This document shows, piece by piece, positions 1 to 9,238 of a stretch of 64,000 nt of DNA; position 1 is the stretch's first letter; each line of letters begins with the position of its first letter. The stretch spans positions 1 through 64,000 of the forward strand of contig NZ_JAABRQ010000010.1 in NCBI RefSeq assembly GCF_011390835.1. Direction: 5' to 3'. The notes under the pieces were generated by a model that was given only the letters and a program-made list of their open reading frames with translations, did no database searches and was not told where the DNA came from. Origin of the DNA: Hydrogenophaga sp. (GTDB taxonomy: Bacteria; Pseudomonadota; Gammaproteobacteria; Burkholderiales; Burkholderiaceae_C). The translations under genes and the position numbers were made by a program.

Positions 1-180
1 CACACTCACGCCGCCGTGTAACAAGCCATATGGTTGTTTCGTCCGGGCATCCACCGGCACGCGCGCGGTGATGAAGTCGTCGCCAACTTCCAGAAACTCC
101 ATGCCCAGGTGTTGCACCGCCGTGCCTTCGTGGATGCGCGCGAGGATGTCGCAGGAAATGGGCTGGGTCCAGATGGCCAT
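1..180 (-). CDS. Hotdog-fold thioesterase (PaaI/YdiI-like), 3' end beyond window
   Basis: Only the first 60 residues lie in the window; the frame is open to the left edge. The start is the ATG at 178-180, just downstream of the bifunctional monooxygenase on the same strand (10-nt gap), so the two are probably co-transcribed. The fragment ends in YGLLHGGVSV (residues 51-60), the helix start that carries the LHGG signature of PaaI/YdiI-type acyl-CoA thioesterases. Family knowledge: such enzymes hydrolyse aryl- or acyl-CoA thioesters. Inference: it releases CoA from a product or dead-end intermediate of the neighbouring aryl-CoA pathway. The substrate cannot be read from the sequence. Confidence 0.8.
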   Translation of the reverse strand, partial: MAIWTQPISCDILARIHEGTAVQHLGMEFLEVGDDFITARVPVDARTKQPYGLLHGGVSV

Positions 181-190
181 GGGCGGTCTT

Positions 191-2689
191 TCAGTCGGCG
201 TGGTGGTGCAATGGGCGCGCCGGCAGCACGGTGCCGCCATCGGCCGCTTCCTGCTGACTTTTTTCGCGGGCAAACAGGCCCTCCATCTGCGGCTTGCCAG
301 CCTGGTAGGGCGCGGGCCAGGTGACGGCGGTGAAGCCGATCCTGGCCGCTTCGGTGAGCGTCCAGGCCGGATTGGCCAGGTGCGGGCGGGCCACCGCGCA
401 CAGGTCGGCGCGACCACTGGCGATGATGCTGTTCACATGGTCGGCCTCGCTGATGGCGCCCACGGCGATGGTGGCGATGCCAGCTTCCTGGCGCACGCGA
501 TCGGCAAACGGCGTCTGGTACATGCGGCCATAGGTCGGCTTCTGGGCCGCGCTCACCTGGCCAGACGAACAGTCGATCAGGTCCGCGCCTGCGGCCTTGA
601 AAGCTCGCGCCATCTCGACTGCATCGGCCGGCGTGATGCCGCCCTCGACCCAGTCGTGTGCCGAGATGCGCACCGACATGGGCAGGTGCGCCGGCCAGGC
701 CGCCCGCACCGCGGCGAACACCGCGAGCGGGTAGCGCAGGCGGTTGGCCAGCGAGCCGCCAAACTCGTCGTTGCGCTCATTGGTCAGTGGCGATATGAAG
801 CTGGAGAGCAGGTAGCCGTGGGCACAGTGCAGCTCCAGCCAGTCGAAGCCGGCCGCGGCGGCGCGCTGCGTGGCGGCGACAAAATCGGCGGTGACGCGGT
901 CCATGTCGGCTGGTGTCATGGCGCGCGGCACCTGGCCATCGGGCAGGTAGGGCAGGGCCGAGGCAGCGATCAGCGGCCAGTTGCCGACGGGCAATGGCCG
1001 GTCGGCGCCGCTGTGGTCCCAGGGCGCATTGGTGGAGCCTTTGGGGCCGGCGTGGCCGAGCTGCATGCCGATCCTGGCGTCGCTGTTGTCGTGCACGAAG
1101 TTGACGATGCGCTGCCAGGCCACCCCTTGCGCGTCGTTCCACAGGCCCGGGCAGCCGGGGGTGATGCGCGCATCGGCTCTGGGGCAGGTCATTTCGGCCA
1201 TCACGAGCGCGGCGCCGCCCAGCGCGCGCGCACCCAGGTGCACCAAGTGATGGTCGGTGGGCAGGCCATCGACCGCGAGGTACTGCGCCATAGGCGAGAC
1301 GACGACGCGGTTTTTGAGCGTGACCGAGCGCGAGGTGAAGGGCGTGAACATCGGTGGAATGGGTTGCCCACCACGCTCTGCCGCTTCGCGGGTCGCTGCC
1401 CCCGAACCGGGGGGGGACCCGGTGCCACCCGCATCCCGGGGCTGATCCGGCTTGGAGCGGTCCGGCGCCAGATCGTTGATCCCCTCTTGTCCCACCGGAG
1501 CAAGTTTTGCGGCGCGTTCAGCAAACCAGCGCTCGTAGCCTTCCAGCCAGGCTTTGTCGCGCAGGCGCAGGTTTTCGTGGCTGATGCGCTGGCTGCGCGT
1601 GAGCATGGAGTACATGAACTGCTCGGGTTCGAGCTGGTCGCAGTAGCGTTCGCCACAGACCTCAAACCACTCCATCGCGTTCCACGCGGCGTTCTGCAAG
1701 CGCAGCACATCGACCGCGCGCACCGCTTGATAGCGCTGCAGCACGGCGGGAATGGCCTCGGGCGAGTCGCCGGCGAGCTGGAATTGCCGCGCCAGCTCCA
1801 TCGCGTCTTCGATCGCCAGCTTGGTGCCAGAACCGATGGCGAAGTGGGCGGTGTGCACCGCGTCGCCCATCAGCACCACGTGACTGCCGTTCGCGTTCTG
1901 CAGCGACCACTGCCGGCAGGTGACGCGCTGGAAGTTGAGCCAGGCTGAGCCGCGCAGGTGACGCGCGTTAGTCAGGAGTTTTTCGCCTTGCAGCGTGTCG
2001 GCAAACAACTTTTCGCAAAAGGCGATGGACGCGTCGGCGTCGGCCTGGTCCAGGCCGTGGGCCAGCCACACGTGGTCGGGGCATTCGACGATGAAGGTGG
2101 TGGTGTTCTCGTCGAACTTGTAGATGTGCGCGGCGAACCAGCCGTGTTCGGTTTTCTGGAAATCGAAGGTGAATGCATCAAACAGCCGGTGCGTGCCGAG
2201 CCAGATGAAGCGGTTGGGTCGCACCACGATGTCGGGCTGGAACACCGCCTCGTGCTGGGTGCGGATGCGCGAGTTGATGCCGTCGCTGGACACGATGAGG
2301 TCGGCGTCGGGGAAGTCGGCGTCGGATGCCACGTCGGTTTCAAACACCAGCTTCACACCCACGCGCTCGCAGCGCGCCTGCAGGATGTTGAGTAGCTTCT
2401 TGCGCCCGATGCCCACAAAGCCATGGCCGCCCGAGCGAATGCGCCGACCTTTGAACCGCAGCTCGATGTCGTCCCAATGGTTGAATGCCTGTTCCACCTC
2501 GCGCGCCGTCGCGGGGTCCCAGGCCCGCATGTTCTCCAGCGTGGCGTCTGAAAAAACCACACCCCAGCCGAAGGTGTCGTAGGGCCGGTTGCGCTCGACG
2601 ACGGTCACCTCGTGTGCAGGGTTGATCTGCTTCATTAGCAGGCCAAAGTACAGGCCGGCGGGGCCGCCCCCGATGCAGACGATCTTCAT
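191..2689 (-). CDS. Bifunctional aryl-CoA flavin monooxygenase / old-yellow-enzyme reductase (salicylyl-CoA 5-hydroxylase or 2-aminobenzoyl-CoA monooxygenase/reductase type)
   Basis: 832 residues in two modules. Residues 1 to about 397 are a class A flavin monooxygenase: [10 protein letters not shown] at 8-17 binds [11 protein letters not shown] is the DG-type motif, and [14 protein letters not shown] is the GD motif. Residues 447-832 are an old-yellow-enzyme domain beginning [15 protein letters not shown], with the ELHCAHGYL active-site segment and [15 protein letters not shown] Pro/Gly-rich linker of about 50 residues joins them and looks repeat-derived. Family knowledge: this architecture is that of Azoarcus 2-aminobenzoyl-CoA monooxygenase/reductase and of proteins named bifunctional salicylyl-CoA 5-hydroxylase/oxidoreductase, which hydroxylate an aryl-CoA ring and then reduce it. 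A hotdog thioesterase follows. No aryl-CoA ligase is visible here, so the aryl substrate is open. Confidence 0.85.
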   Translation of the reverse strand: MKIVCIGGGPAGLYFGLLMKQINPAHEVTVVERNRPYDTFGWGVVFSDATLENMRAWDPATAREVEQAFNHWDDIELRFKGRRIRSGGHGFVGIGRKKLLNILQARCERVGVKLVFETDVASDADFPDADLIVSSDGINSRIRTQHEAVFQPDIVVRPNRFIWLGTHRLFDAFTFDFQKTEHGWFAAHIYKFDENTTTFIVECPDHVWLAHGLDQADADASIAFCEKLFADTLQGEKLLTNARHLRGSAWLNFQRVTCRQWSLQNANGSHVVLMGDAVHTAHFAIGSGTKLAIEDAMELARQFQLAGDSPEAIPAVLQRYQAVRAVDVLRLQNAAWNAMEWFEVCGERYCDQLEPEQFMYSMLTRSQRISHENLRLRDKAWLEGYERWFAERAAKLAPVGQEGINDLAPDRSKPDQPRDAGGTGSPPGSGAATREAAERGGQPIPPMFTPFTSRSVTLKNRVVVSPMAQYLAVDGLPTDHHLVHLGARALGGAALVMAEMTCPRADARITPGCPGLWNDAQGVAWQRIVNFVHDNSDARIGMQLGHAGPKGSTNAPWDHSGADRPLPVGNWPLIAASALPYLPDGQVPRAMTPADMDRVTADFVAATQRAAAAGFDWLELHCAHGYLLSSFISPLTNERNDEFGGSLANRLRYPLAVFAAVRAAWPAHLPMSVRISAHDWVEGGITPADAVEMARAFKAAGADLIDCSSGQVSAAQKPTYGRMYQTPFADRVRQEAGIATIAVGAISEADHVNSIIASGRADLCAVARPHLANPAWTLTEAARIGFTAVTWPAPYQAGKPQMEGLFAREKSQQEAADGGTVLPARPLHHHAD
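1365..1450. repeat. GC-rich repeat-like segment inside the inter-domain linker of the monooxygenase/reductase
   Basis: This stretch encodes part of the linker between the FAD monooxygenase and OYE modules. It is built of short GC inverted repeats (CCCCGAACCGGGGGGG, CGCTTCGCGG) of the same texture as the intergenic repeats at 51.2, 51.8, 53.4 and 54.4 kb. It could be an in-frame relic of an intergenic repeat trapped when two genes fused. The similarity is by eye and partial. Confidence 0.35.
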
Positions 2690-2798
2690 GGGTCACCTCG
2701 GAAAAAGGGGCGCGACGACCCCGCAGAGTCAGCGCACCGGATGGTCTCGATTCATTGTTGAATAGTTGAAGGCTAAAGCAAAAGGCGGAAAACCCTGA

Positions 2799-2816
2799 GG
2801 TAACAGGTCCGTTATC
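2799..2816. promoter_or_regulatory. Imperfect inverted repeat upstream of the monooxygenase/reductase (candidate operator)
   Basis: GGTAAC and GTTATC form an inverted repeat with a 6-nt spacer, about 110 bp upstream of the 2689 start codon; one arm position mismatches. It lies in the only gap before that gene. A regulator site is an inference from symmetry and location; no regulator gene is adjacent. Confidence 0.25.
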
Positions 2817-2836
2817 CGACCCCCAGCCGGGGTCGG
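2816..2836 (-). terminator. Hairpin at the 3' end of the permease gene
   Basis: CCGACCCC (2816-2823) and GGGGTCGG (2829-2836) form a perfect 8-bp stem with a 5-nt loop, 8 nt past the permease stop codon on the minus strand. There is no strong U-run after it, so it may be a weak terminator or a 3'-end stabilising hairpin. Confidence 0.45.
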
Positions 2837-2843
2837 TTCAGGT

Positions 2844-4130
2844 TCAGGTGCGCCGGTTGAGCAGCGCGTAAAGCAGGATCGCGCCGAAGGTTGCAGTACC
2901 GATGCCGCCGAAAGCGAAGTCGCCGAACTTCAGCGTGTAGTCACCCGTGCCCAGGATCAGCGTGATCGCTGCCACCAACAGATTCTTGTTGTCGGAAAAG
3001 TTCACTTTGTTGTCGACCCAGATCTTGGCGCCCGCGATCGCGATCAGGCCAAACACCACGATCGACACGCCACCCATCACCGGCAGCGGAATGGCCTGGA
3101 TCAGCGCGCCGAACTTGGGGCTGAAGCCGAGCAGGATGGCCATGCAGCCCGCCACCAGGAAGATTGCGGTGCTGTAGATCTTGGTCGCGGCCATCACGCC
3201 GATGTTTTCGGCGTAGGTGGTCACGCCGGTGCCCCCAGCGCTGCCCGCCACCATGGTCGCGATGCCGTCGCCCATGAAGGCGCGACCCAGGTAGCGGTCG
3301 AGGTTTTTGCCGGTCATGGCGGTCACGGCCTTGATGTGGCCCAGGTTCTCTGCTACCAGGATGATAGCTACCGGCGCGATCAGGCTCATGGCCTTGGCTT
3401 CAAACACCGGCGCGGCGAAGTTCGGCAGGCCGAACCAGGCCGCACTGGCGATGCCCGAGAGGTCCATGGGCGTGCCCAGGCCCAAGCCGTTGGTCAGCAC
3501 CGCGTAGATCACGCTGGCCACGATCAGGCCCATGAGGATCAGCAGGCGCTGCACCATGCCCGAAGTGAACACGGCCACCAGCGCCACGCTCACGAAAGTG
3601 ATGCCCTGCATCCAGGCGTCGAAGTTGGTCGGCGCCATGTTCTTGATGGGAATGCTCGCCAGGTTCAGGCCGATCACCGCCACCACCGAGCCGGTCACCA
3701 CCGGTGGCATCAGGCGCTCGATCCAGCCGGTGCCAATCACTTGTACCAGCGCACCGATTAGCGTGTAGAGCAATCCGCAGGCGATGATGCCGCCCAGCGC
3801 CACGCCGATGTTGGCGTTCGGTCCTGGTCCCTGGTAACCACTGGCGGCGATCACCACCCCGATGAAGGCAAAGCTCGACCCGAGGTAGCTTGGTACCTTG
3901 CCGCCCGTCATGACGAAGAAGATTAAAGTGCCGATGCCGCTCATGAGGATGGCGACGTTGGGGTCGAAGCCCATGAGGATGGGCGCCAGCACGGTGGCGC
4001 CGAACATTGCGATCAGGTGCTGCACGCCCATGACCGTGGTCTGCCCCCAAGGCAGGCGCTCGTCGGGGCCGATGACACCGCCGTCGGTGAGCGTGGCGGT
4101 GGGTTTTTCTGTCCAGTGAAACATGCCCAT
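2844..4130 (-). CDS. Nucleobase:cation symporter 2 family permease (UraA/RutG-like)
   Basis: A 428-residue hydrophobic protein of the NAT/NCS2 family, with the usual about 14 membrane segments. QHLIAMFGATVLAPILMGFD near the N-terminus and AENLGHIKAV in the middle match the conserved TM1 and substrate-site helix of UraA/RutG uracil transporters, and GSAGGTGVTTYAENIGV is the family's TM10 loop. Known role: proton-coupled import of uracil or related bases across the inner membrane. The start at 4130 (MGMFHW) is preceded by AAGGAAG; the internal ATG at 4124 is also possible. No pyrimidine-degradation genes are adjacent, so the exact base is unresolved. Confidence 0.85.
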   Translation of the reverse strand: MGMFHWTEKPTATLTDGGVIGPDERLPWGQTTVMGVQHLIAMFGATVLAPILMGFDPNVAILMSGIGTLIFFVMTGGKVPSYLGSSFAFIGVVIAASGYQGPGPNANIGVALGGIIACGLLYTLIGALVQVIGTGWIERLMPPVVTGSVVAVIGLNLASIPIKNMAPTNFDAWMQGITFVSVALVAVFTSGMVQRLLILMGLIVASVIYAVLTNGLGLGTPMDLSGIASAAWFGLPNFAAPVFEAKAMSLIAPVAIILVAENLGHIKAVTAMTGKNLDRYLGRAFMGDGIATMVAGSAGGTGVTTYAENIGVMAATKIYSTAIFLVAGCMAILLGFSPKFGALIQAIPLPVMGGVSIVVFGLIAIAGAKIWVDNKVNFSDNKNLLVAAITLILGTGDYTLKFGDFAFGGIGTATFGAILLYALLNRRT

Positions 4131-4302
4131 GGGGCTTCCTTTGCGTGGGGTGGAGCGATGCCTTGCATTCTGCCGCCGCCCACCTGGTGGCGATCGGATC
4201 GCAGCCTCGGGTGCGACTGCGACCTGTCACCCGCGCCCTGGCGGCGCGCGGGTGCCACTGATACCCTCGCGCTCACCAGACCTCTCTACCGGTACACCGA
4301 CC

Positions 4303-6450
4303 ATGAGCTCCGCCACCCCTACCGCACCTGTTTCGCCACCCTCCTTCGTGCCCCAGATCCGCTTGTACCAGGACTGGCTCGCCGCCGAGCGCGGCCTTTC
4401 GTTCGACAACTACGAAGCGCTCTGGCGCTGGTCCACCACCGAGCTCGACGCCTTCTGGCAAAGCATCTGGGACTACTTCGATCTGCGTTCGCCCACGCCG
4501 CACACGGCGGTTCTGGAGCAGAACGTGATGCCGGGTGCCAACTGGTTCCCCGGCGCGCAGGTGAACTACGCGCAGCAGGTGCTGCGCCATGTACAGCCAG
4601 CCCACGTAGCCGGCTTCTCTGCGGTGATCAGCCGCAATGAAAAGGGACGCGCGGTCGAGCTGACCTGGCCAGAGCTGCAGCGCCGGGTGGCCTCGCTCGC
4701 GCTGCACCTGAAGGCTCAGGGCGTGCAGCCGGGCGATCGCGTGGCTGCCTACCTGCCCAACATTCCCGAGACCATGGTCGCCTTTCTCGCCACGGTGAGC
4801 GTTGGTGGCGTGTGGAGCGTGTGCGCGCCTGACATGGGGACGAACGCGGTGCTCGATCGCTTCCAGCAGATCGCCCCCAAGGTGCTGATCGTCTGCGATG
4901 GCGTCACCTACGGCGGGCGCGATTTTGATCGCCTGGCGGTGGTGGCCGAGCTGCGCGCGGCGCTGCCGAGCGTGCAACACGTGATCCTGCAAACCAACCT
5001 GGCCGAGTCGGCGGCGCAAGCCGAGCAGGCGCTGCAAGCTGCCGCACCGTGTGCATCGTTTGCCGCTGTCACCGCCCGCGACGACGCGGCTGTGGCCGCG
5101 TTCGAGCCCGTCTGGCTGCCGTTTGACCACCCGCTGTGGATCGTCTACAGCAGCGGTACCACCGGCCTGCCCAAGCCCATCGTGCACGGCCACGGCGGCA
5201 CGCTGATCGTGGCGCTGGCACTCAAGATCCTTCACAACGACGTGGGTTGCAGCTACGCGCCGAACAGCTGGGGGGAGCGCTACCACTGGTACAGCTCCAC
5301 CGGCTGGGTGATGTGGAACGCGCAAACCAGTGGCCTGCTCAACGGCACCACCTGCGTCATCTACGACGGCAATCCCGGGGGCACCAAAGACAAACCCGAC
5401 TGGACCACGCTCTGGCGATTTGCCGCCGAGCAGGGCGTGACCTTCTTCGGCGCCGGCGCGGCGTTCTTCGCCAACTGCCTCAAGGCGGGGGTGGACCTGT
5501 CCAGCTGCGGCGATCTGTCGGCGGTGCGCGCGCTGGGCACCACCGGCTCGCCGCTGTCGCCAGATGCGCAAGCCTGGGGTACCCAGCAGTTTGCGGCCAT
5601 CGCCAAGACCGAAGCCCAGCAAGACATCTGGTGGTGCAACATCTCGGGCGGCACCGACTTTGCCGGCGCCTTCATCGGCGGCCACCGTGAGTTGCCGCAA
5701 ATCCCTGGCCGCATGCAGTGCCGGCTGCTGGGTTGCGCGGTCGAGTCCTGGGACGAGCAGGGCCAGCCGATGATCGATGCCGTGGGGGAGCTGGTCTGCG
5801 CGCAGCCCATCCCCTCGATGCCGCTGTACTTCGTGGGCGATACCGACAACCGGCGGCTGATCGGCAGCTATTTCGATACCTATCCCCCTGGTCATGGTCG
5901 CAAACCCGGTGGCGGAGATCTCCCTGCTGAGGCCGGCGCCGTATGGCGCCATGGCGACTGGCTGCGCATCCACCCCGATGGTTCGTGCGTGATCTATGGC
6001 CGGTCAGATGCCACCATCAACCGCCACGGCCTGCGCATGGGCACCAGCGAGCTCTACAGCGCGGTCGAGGCGCTGCCCGAGGTGATGGACTCCATGGTGG
6101 TCGACCTTGAATACCTGGGCCGGGAGAGCTACATGCCGCTGTTCGTCGTGCTGCGAGAAGGCGTGGCGCTCGACGTCGCCATGACGGCGAAGATCAACGA
6201 CGCGATCCGTACCGCTCTCTCGCCGCGCTTCCTGCCCAACGCCATCTTCCAGGTGGCCGAAATTCCGCGCACGCTATCGGGCAAGAAGCAGGAGCTGCCA
6301 ATCAAGAAGCTCTTGCTCGGTCAGCCGATGGAGAAGGTGATCAACAAGGAAGCGATGGCGAACCCGGGCTGCCTGGACTGGTATGCAACTTTTGCAGCGC
6401 AACGGGTTCTCAACCGACTTCAAAGCGATGTACAACCCACGGAGAAGTAG
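4303..6450 (+). CDS. Acetoacetate--CoA ligase (acetoacetyl-CoA synthetase)
   Basis: 715 residues from the ATG at 4303. It belongs to the ANL superfamily: YSSGTTGLPKPIVHGHGG is the AMP/P-loop motif, WYSSTGWVMWN the second motif, YGRSDATINRHGLRMGTSE the hinge, and GKKQELPIKKLL holds the C-terminal catalytic Lys. The N-terminal block with NWFPGAQVNYAQ and the long ACS-type N-terminus fit acetoacetyl-CoA synthetases rather than acetyl-CoA synthetase. Reaction: acetoacetate + ATP + CoA to acetoacetyl-CoA + AMP + PPi, in the cytosol. The open frame extends upstream to 4123, but the 4303 start gives the typical family N-terminus. It is divergent from the permease and ends 2 nt before the next gene. 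Confidence 0.88.
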   Translation: MSSATPTAPVSPPSFVPQIRLYQDWLAAERGLSFDNYEALWRWSTTELDAFWQSIWDYFDLRSPTPHTAVLEQNVMPGANWFPGAQVNYAQQVLRHVQPAHVAGFSAVISRNEKGRAVELTWPELQRRVASLALHLKAQGVQPGDRVAAYLPNIPETMVAFLATVSVGGVWSVCAPDMGTNAVLDRFQQIAPKVLIVCDGVTYGGRDFDRLAVVAELRAALPSVQHVILQTNLAESAAQAEQALQAAAPCASFAAVTARDDAAVAAFEPVWLPFDHPLWIVYSSGTTGLPKPIVHGHGGTLIVALALKILHNDVGCSYAPNSWGERYHWYSSTGWVMWNAQTSGLLNGTTCVIYDGNPGGTKDKPDWTTLWRFAAEQGVTFFGAGAAFFANCLKAGVDLSSCGDLSAVRALGTTGSPLSPDAQAWGTQQFAAIAKTEAQQDIWWCNISGGTDFAGAFIGGHRELPQIPGRMQCRLLGCAVESWDEQGQPMIDAVGELVCAQPIPSMPLYFVGDTDNRRLIGSYFDTYPPGHGRKPGGGDLPAEAGAVWRHGDWLRIHPDGSCVIYGRSDATINRHGLRMGTSELYSAVEALPEVMDSMVVDLEYLGRESYMPLFVVLREGVALDVAMTAKINDAIRTALSPRFLPNAIFQVAEIPRTLSGKKQELPIKKLLLGQPMEKVINKEAMANPGCLDWYATFAAQRVLNRLQSDVQPTEK

Positions 6451-6452
6451 TC

Positions 6453-6821
6453 ATGGAGAAGGCGATGTTTCAATGGAAGAACCTGCTGGCGCTGACCACA
6501 GTCGGCTTTTTGCTGTCCTCCAATGCATGGGCCCAGTTCACCGGCCCGGCCGCCACAGGTACGGCCAGCACGGTGGCGCAGGCGCAAGCCGCGCGCATCA
6601 ACAGCTACGTCACCGTCACCGGCCACATCGTCAACCACCTCAGAGAGAACTACTACACGTTTCGGGACAACACCGGCGACATGCGAATCGAGATCGAGCA
6701 GCCCGTCTGGAAAAACCGCCAGGTCGGTCCCGACACCCTCGTTCGACTGCAGGCGGAAGTGGACGTAGGCCTGGGCGGTAATCGATATCTCTGGGTGGAG
6801 TCGCTGCAGATCGTCAAATGA
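6453..6821 (+). CDS. Secreted small OB-fold protein (NirD/YgiW/YdeI stress-tolerance family)
   Basis: 122 residues. Residues about 5-27 form a Sec signal peptide (LLALTTVGFLLSSNAWA, cleavage near AWA-QF). The mature part carries VTGHIVNHLRENYYTFRDNTGDMRIEIE and ends with the WVESLQIVK strand, the bacterial OB-fold (BOF) pattern of YgiW/YdeI. These periplasmic proteins are linked to stress tolerance, with no enzymatic activity established. The ATG at 6453 follows GGAGAAG; a second ATG at 6465 is also preceded by GGAGAAGG. It begins 2 nt after the acetoacetyl-CoA synthetase, so co-transcription is likely although the functions look unrelated. Confidence 0.75.
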   Translation: MEKAMFQWKNLLALTTVGFLLSSNAWAQFTGPAATGTASTVAQAQAARINSYVTVTGHIVNHLRENYYTFRDNTGDMRIEIEQPVWKNRQVGPDTLVRLQAEVDVGLGGNRYLWVESLQIVK

Positions 6822-7008
6822 CCAACGACCAGGGTTTGTGCATACCTCCTGCGCAAGCAGGAAAAGGGAGTAGCCAGGGCCGGCCACGACCTGCTGGCCC
6901 AGCGACAATGCCGGTCTTTGGGCCCAGATAGCCATAGGCCCGGGCACTGCTGCGTCGCGGTCATGCTGGTGAATCGGTTCCGGTTCTGTCTACCGTCGGG
7001 CTCCCCTC

Positions 7009-7071
7009 CACCCTGTTTCGATGGCCAGGAGACCACCATGCCCGTCCGTCCCAAACAATTGAATCGCCGCC
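7009..7071 (+). pseudogene. Decayed 5' end of a Bug (TctC-like) receptor gene
   Basis: The segment CCAGGAGACCACCATGCCC with its flanks and the next dozen codons (MPVRPKQLNRR) nearly duplicates the ribosome-binding site and start of the Bug gene at 10124 (MPIRPDQLNRR). Homology stops after about 60 bp; the following frame, up to a stop before 7200, does not look like a receptor. This is a gene remnant or incomplete tandem copy in the gap between 6822 and 7215, where nothing else is recognisable. It lies upstream of the IS element, whereas the intact gene lies downstream. Confidence 0.6.
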
Positions 7072-7215
7072 GTACGGACCACGACAGGGTGGCTGCTCTG
7101 GGTGGATGGCGGCTGCAGCTGGGTCGCGCAGCACCGATATCGCGCACTGAGGACATCGCCGAATGTGGCTGCCGCGACAAGCCAACGTCGCGCTAATAAA
7201 GATCGGAAGGACCTC

Positions 7216-7524
7216 ATGCTTGAACTGCGACCCACCTGTGAGCACTGCAACCAATCGCTGCCACCCGATGCGCTGAACGCGCGCATCTGCAGCTACGAGT
7301 GCACTTTTTGCGCCAGCTGTGTGGAGGCGGTGCTGGGCAACGTCTGCCCCAATTGCGGCGGTGGCTTTGTGCCCCGACCGGTTCGGCCAGTTCAGAACTG
7401 GAAGAACCACAACTGCCTCGCCACCGATCCGGCAAGCACCACGGTGAAACACCGGCCGGTGGACCCGATCGCCCATGCGGCGTTCGCGGCGCCCATCCGG
7501 CACATCCCGCCCGAACAGCGCTGA
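7216..7524 (+). CDS. DUF1272 domain protein (zinc-ribbon-like)
   Basis: 102 residues from the ATG at 7216, preceded by GGAAGG. The first 60 residues carry a cysteine pattern CEHC...CSYECTFCASC...CPNCGG, characteristic of DUF1272 proteins and suggesting two bound metal ions. The C-terminal 40 residues are longer than in most family members and are basic and proline-rich. No function is established for the family. It ends 15-20 nt before the left end of the IS element, so a short native C-terminus may have been retained by chance. Confidence 0.75.
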   Translation: MLELRPTCEHCNQSLPPDALNARICSYECTFCASCVEAVLGNVCPNCGGGFVPRPVRPVQNWKNHNCLATDPASTTVKHRPVDPIAHAAFAAPIRHIPPEQR

Positions 7525-7538
7525 TCCTTTCCCTTCAC

Positions 7539-9224
7539 GGTCGAGGCTGTGTGGAAACGCATTCGGGCTGCGGTAGTTCACGGCGTGTCGACGCGATCGG
7601 GCTCTATGGATTGGCTTCGATCGTTTTCAAGGCACCAGTGCGGTCTTGCAAGCTTCCAGAAGCCTCCTGGAGGCCCGTCTTGGCTGCAAAGAGGGCTTAC
7701 GCCCCTACCAATTTCATCGCCTTGATGGTGCCTTCGAATCCCAAGATAGCCATCACGCGCCGCAGGTTGTAGGCCAGCACCTGCAAGCTCATCTCCGTGC
7801 CGACGTTGCGCAGCCTTCTGGTGAGGAAGTGGGTGTAACCCATCCAGCTCTTGAAGGTGCCGAACACGTGCTCAACGGTTCTGCGTCGGATGGTCATGGA
7901 TTTGGGTGACTGGTCCAGACGGCGCTGGACAGCCTCCAGCACCTCTTCGTGCTCCCAGCGTGAGATGCGCCGGTTAGTGCTGGGTGTGCATTGCGCCTTC
8001 ATCGCGCACTGGGTGCATGCGCTGCTCCAGTACGTTCGCAGCATCATGCCCTTCTCCTCGCGGGAGAGCCGGTAGATGGCTCGCTGCCCAGCAGGGCATT
8101 GGTACTCGTCGTCTTCCTTGATGTAGATGAAGTCGGACCGATCGAAGCGCCCCTCGGCTTTGGCATTGGATGTCGTGGGCTTGGGCAGCACAGCCGAGAT
8201 GCCAGCGTCCGCACAAGCCTTGATCTGCTGACCACTGAAGTAGCCGCGGTCTGCAATCGCGCGCAGTCTCTTCTTGCCCATGGCTTCACGTGCGGCGATG
8301 GCCATCGGGGCGAGTTGCGCCCTGTCGCTTCCAGCGTTGGTGACCTCGTGCGCAACGATCAAATGGTGCTTGGCATCCACGGCCACTTGCACGTTGTAGG
8401 CGACCATGCCAGAACCCCGGCCACTGGTGGCCATGGATCGAGCGTCCGGATCGGTCAGCGAGATCTGCCCGTTGGGCTCGTTCTTCAGTTGTTCCTTGAC
8501 CTGATCAAGTACGCGCATTTGCTGGCGCAGCTGTGCAATCTTGTCCTGCAGGCGGGCGGTCTTGGCCTCCAGTTCGACTGGCTGCGTGCGGTCCGCCGTC
8601 TCAAGCGCAGTCAAGTACCGCTGGATGCTCTCCTCGATCTGCTGTTGGCGCTTGTCGAGCTTGCCGCTGGTGAAGTTGCGGTCCCGCGTGTTGACCGCCT
8701 TGAACTTGCTGCCGTCGATGGCCACCAGTGCCTGGCTGAACAGTTTGAGTTCTCGGCACAGCACCACGAAGCGGCGGCACACATTGCGAATGCCAACACC
8801 GTTGTCGCGACGGAAGTCGGCAATCGTCTTGAAGTCGGGTGCCAGGCGACCAGTGAGCCACATCAATTCGACATTGCGTTGGCACTCGCGCTCCAGGCGC
8901 CGGCTGGACTGGACCCGGTTGAGGTATCCGTAGATGTAGATCTTCAGCAGCACTGCGGGGTGGTAGGACGGGCGACCAGTAGCGGCTGGCGTTGAGCCAT
9001 CAAAGCCCAGTGCCGTCAGGTTCAACTCGCCAACGAAGGCATTAACCACCCGTATCGGGTTGTCCTCAGCGATGAAGTCATCCAGACACTCCGGCAGCAA
9101 CGTGACCTGCTGCCTGTCCTGGCCCTCAATGAATCTCGACATATTGACTCCCGTGTCCAATATGTCTGTGAACTCTACCGAGTTCGCCTCCGGCCAGGCA
9201 GAGGGTTTTCACACAGCCTGGACC
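7539..9224 (-). mobile_element. IS1182-family insertion sequence
   Basis: About 1.69 kb bounded by imperfect terminal inverted repeats: GGTCGAGGCTGTGTGGAAAC at the left (7539-7558) and, on the opposite strand at the right (9205-9224), GGTCCAGGCTGTGTGAAAAC, 18 of 20 matching. One transposase gene fills most of it, with about 140 nt of non-coding left end. No clear target-site duplication is seen in the flanking bases. It sits between the DUF1272 gene and the RraA-like gene and ends only about 15 nt before the latter's start. Confidence 0.85.
7697..9142 (-). CDS. IS1182-family transposase
   Basis: 481 residues from the ATG at 9142 (MSRFIEGQDRQQ); an upstream in-frame start at 9160 is less likely. 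N-terminal RPSYHPAVLLKIYIYGYLN is the transposase Tnp4-like domain. The DDE residues are visible: Asp in VAIDGSKFKAVN, Asp in AIADRGYFSGQQ and Glu in TVEHVFGTFKSWMG. A coiled-coil insertion (QQQIEESIQRYL to VLDQVKEQL) separates the first two, and a Cys cluster (CTQCAMKAQC) lies before the last. The frame is intact, so the element may still be active. Confidence 0.93.
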   Translation of the reverse strand: MSRFIEGQDRQQVTLLPECLDDFIAEDNPIRVVNAFVGELNLTALGFDGSTPAATGRPSYHPAVLLKIYIYGYLNRVQSSRRLERECQRNVELMWLTGRLAPDFKTIADFRRDNGVGIRNVCRRFVVLCRELKLFSQALVAIDGSKFKAVNTRDRNFTSGKLDKRQQQIEESIQRYLTALETADRTQPVELEAKTARLQDKIAQLRQQMRVLDQVKEQLKNEPNGQISLTDPDARSMATSGRGSGMVAYNVQVAVDAKHHLIVAHEVTNAGSDRAQLAPMAIAAREAMGKKRLRAIADRGYFSGQQIKACADAGISAVLPKPTTSNAKAEGRFDRSDFIYIKEDDEYQCPAGQRAIYRLSREEKGMMLRTYWSSACTQCAMKAQCTPSTNRRISRWEHEEVLEAVQRRLDQSPKSMTIRRRTVEHVFGTFKSWMGYTHFLTRRLRNVGTEMSLQVLAYNLRRVMAILGFEGTIKAMKLVGA

Positions 9225-9238
9225 ATTAGGAGACACCC

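Noticed and set aside
68-1948. 626-residue plus-strand open frame opposite the aryl-CoA monooxygenase gene
   Set aside because: Lies entirely antisense to a well-supported gene; composition is Arg/His/Gly-rich shadow of GC-rich codons with no recognisable motif.
4273-5973. 566-residue minus-strand open frame opposite the acetoacetyl-CoA synthetase
   Set aside because: Antisense shadow; no motif and no ribosome-binding site at the proposed start.
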